Assembly: GCA_902778165.1 (NCBI GenBank)
Contig: CACYWQ010000018.1
Coordinates: 1-36,084 of the forward strand
DNA from: an uncultured Lachnospiraceae bacterium
GTDB lineage: Bacteria > Bacillota > Clostridia > Lachnospirales > Lachnospiraceae
Length of the DNA: 36,084 nucleotides
Reading direction: 5' to 3'
Made by a program: the position numbers and the translations under genes. The notes beneath the pieces are model-generated. The model was not told the origin of the DNA. It saw only the letters and a list, made by a program, of their open reading frames with translations, and searched no databases. This document shows positions 34,575 to 36,084 of this stretch, piece by piece. Within the stretch, counting starts at the first letter, position 1, and every line of letters starts with the position of its first letter.

Positions 34575-36002
34575 ATGAGTATTACAAGTAAGGCTGGCCA
34601 GAGAATTGCCTCTGTGCTTGACGAGAACAGCTTCGTTGAAATCGGTGCCGCTATTACGGCCAGAACTACCGATTTTAATGTGAATGCTGCCGATACTCCG
34701 TCGGACGGTGTTGTTACCGGTTATGGCGTGATCGACGGCAAACTTGTGTATGTCTACAGCCAGGATTCGTCTGTATTGGGCGGAAGTATCGGTGAGATGC
34801 ATGCAAGTAAGATTGTGAATCTGTACGATATGGCTCTTAAGGTTGGCGCTCCCGTAATCGGATTTATTGATTCAACGGGCGTTAGATTACAAGAGTCTAT
34901 GGATGCACTTAATGCAATGGGTGAGGTATACACCGCGATGTCTATGGCATCCGGCATTATTCCTCAGATTACAGCAGTATTCGGACCCTGTGGCGGTGGT
35001 CTGTCAGTGATTTCTGCACTGTCTGATTTCACCTTTATGGAGTCTAAGTCAGGTAAGATGTATGTTAATTCACCTGATGCAATCTGCGGTAATAACGAGA
35101 GTAAGTGCGATAACTCCGCAGCAGCATTCCAGAGCGCTGAAGCCGGTAATGTTGATTTTGTAGGAGATGAGGCGGAAATATACGGTCAGATCAGAGAACT
35201 GATTGATATTCTTCCCGGCAACTGTGAGTCTACGGCTTTTGATGAGTGTGATGACGATCTTAACCGTACTTGTGCAAATATTGCAGGTTGTGTAGGAGAT
35301 ACATCTGTTGCTGTTTCTCTTATCGCTGATGATTCAAGATTTGTTGAGCTTAAGGCTGATTATGCCAAGGATATGGTTACAGGCCTTATCAAGCTTAACG
35401 GCGATACTGTCGGTGTTGTTGCCAACAGAAGCGAAGTATTGGATGAGAACGGTAAGGTTGCAGAGAAGTTTGACAGCGTTTTATCAGCTAAGGGCATGGA
35501 GAAGGCAAGTGCGTTCGTTAAGTTCTGCGATGCTTTCGAGATTCCGATCCTTACACTTACAAATGTGGGCGGATTTAAGAATTGCATGTGCTCAGAGAAG
35601 AGAGCTGCAAGAGAAGCTGCAGTACTTACTTCTGCATTTGCTTCAGCAACAGTACCTAAGGTTAATGTGATTATCGGCAAGGCATTCGGCTCTGCCGGTG
35701 TGATTATGAACTCTAAGTCACTTGGCGCAGATATGACATTCGCATGGAATACCGCTAAGGTAGGAACTATGGATGCTAAGTTCGCTGCTCAGATCATCTG
35801 TGACGGCAAGAGTTCAGATGAAGTTGCAGATTGTGCAGCTAAGTATGATGCTTTACAGAATAATGTTGAAAGTGCCGCAAGAAGAGGAATTGTTGATACA
35901 ATAATTGCTCCCGAAGATACAAGAAAGTACGTTATCGGTGCCTTTGATATGTTATTTACAAAGGCAGTTGATATTCCGGATAAGAAACATGCAGCTATAT
36001 AG
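34575..36002 (+). CDS. Biotin-dependent carboxyltransferase subunit (decarboxylase/carboxylase alpha-like)
   Basis: The product is 475 residues with two crotonase-like halves, the fold of acyl-CoA carboxyltransferases (MmdA, PccB, AccDA). The N half has GYGVIDGKLVYVYSQD (from about 49), FIDSTGVRLQE (97-107) and the oxyanion motif GPCGGG (137-142). The C half has LTNVGGFKNCMCSEKRAARE and a GSAGVIM loop. Such enzymes move CO2 between biotin and an acyl-CoA. It is shorter than typical MmdA/PccB (about 510-520). It has its own leader and GGAGGG before the ATG. The next reading frame looks like a membrane or lipoprotein start, which fits the OadG/gamma subunit of a sodium-pumping decarboxylase. 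Substrate not determined. Confidence 0.85.
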   Translation: MSITSKAGQRIASVLDENSFVEIGAAITARTTDFNVNAADTPSDGVVTGYGVIDGKLVYVYSQDSSVLGGSIGEMHASKIVNLYDMALKVGAPVIGFIDSTGVRLQESMDALNAMGEVYTAMSMASGIIPQITAVFGPCGGGLSVISALSDFTFMESKSGKMYVNSPDAICGNNESKCDNSAAAFQSAEAGNVDFVGDEAEIYGQIRELIDILPGNCESTAFDECDDDLNRTCANIAGCVGDTSVAVSLIADDSRFVELKADYAKDMVTGLIKLNGDTVGVVANRSEVLDENGKVAEKFDSVLSAKGMEKASAFVKFCDAFEIPILTLTNVGGFKNCMCSEKRAAREAAVLTSAFASATVPKVNVIIGKAFGSAGVIMNSKSLGADMTFAWNTAKVGTMDAKFAAQIICDGKSSDEVADCAAKYDALQNNVESAARRGIVDTIIAPEDTRKYVIGAFDMLFTKAVDIPDKKHAAI

Positions 36003-36030
36003 GATGATTAAAGAAAGGAAGATACTTAAT

Positions 36031-36084
36031 ATGAAGAAATTTATGCTTATATTGGGTATGATGACCTGTCTTGTCGGCTTATCT
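36031..36084 (+). CDS. Start of a membrane protein or lipoprotein gene (cut by window end)
   Basis: ATG 36031 follows GAAAGGAAG and encodes 18 residues to the end of the window: MKKFMLILGMMTCLVGLS, a signal peptide or first membrane helix. Its place 28 bp after a carboxyltransferase gene fits an OadG-type gamma subunit, but too little is visible to name it. Confidence 0.6.
   Translation, partial: MKKFMLILGMMTCLVGLS

Overview
The window is a stretch of ordinary chromosome from an anaerobic, low-to-moderate GC member of the Clostridia, most likely Lachnospiraceae (Butyrivibrio-like). This is inferred from the eukaryotic-type single-chain glycyl-tRNA synthetase followed by pyruvate phosphate dikinase, the era/recO neighbourhood, AGGAGG-type ribosome binding sites, sigma-A promoters, and families typical of that group (DUF4349 lipoprotein, an acidic protein behind scpAB, NusG domain II with ApbE and a Gx transporter). 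I see no prophage, insertion sequence, CRISPR array, tRNA or rRNA gene.

Layout. 1-5.8 kb: the end of an M16C peptidase, a DUF4349 lipoprotein, era, a convergent DUF212 (PAP2-like) membrane protein, a Na/phosphate cotransporter with a PhoU-like tail, and recO. 5.8-9.3 kb: a divergent galactoside-use pair, a GH42 beta-galactosidase (minus) and galK (plus), separated by about 290 bp that hold a 145-bp imperfect inverted repeat. 9.3-14.4 kb: a small lipoprotein, glyQS and ppdK, closed by a strong terminator; the dikinase carries an extra 100-residue C-terminal tail with an 11-residue period. 14.5-19.85 kb: a maltodextrin locus (binding protein, two permeases, surface GH13 amylase) with its own promoter and a strong terminator between the binding protein and the permeases; no ATPase gene is present. 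19.9-25.3 kb: a small membrane protein (minus), a 666-bp AT-rich gene-free gap, then a plus-strand operon of a COG2426 small membrane protein, a DUF2298 protein and a large unknown membrane protein. 25.3-27.3 kb: a NusG-domain-II/ApbE fusion (minus) divergent from a Gx-family transporter. 27.3-34.5 kb: alaS, rpsU (58 codons), a membrane-anchored metallophosphoesterase, scpA-scpB, an acidic protein and a Cache/HAMP/GGDEF diguanylate cyclase. 34.5-36.1 kb: a biotin-dependent carboxyltransferase subunit and the first codons of a further gene, probably the start of a decarboxylase/carboxylase operon.

How the genes work together. The two sugar loci cover import and cleavage of alpha-glucans and of beta-galactosides, feeding glycolysis, where PPDK works at the PEP/pyruvate step. 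The rest is housekeeping: translation (glyQS, alaS, rpsU, era), DNA repair (recO) and chromosome segregation (scpAB). No clearly new multi-gene system is visible. The best leads are the PPDK tail, the inverted-repeat element by galK and its partial match upstream of the amylase gene, the NusG-II/ApbE fusion, the malE-malF terminator, and the dyad-rich gap at 20.3-20.9 kb.
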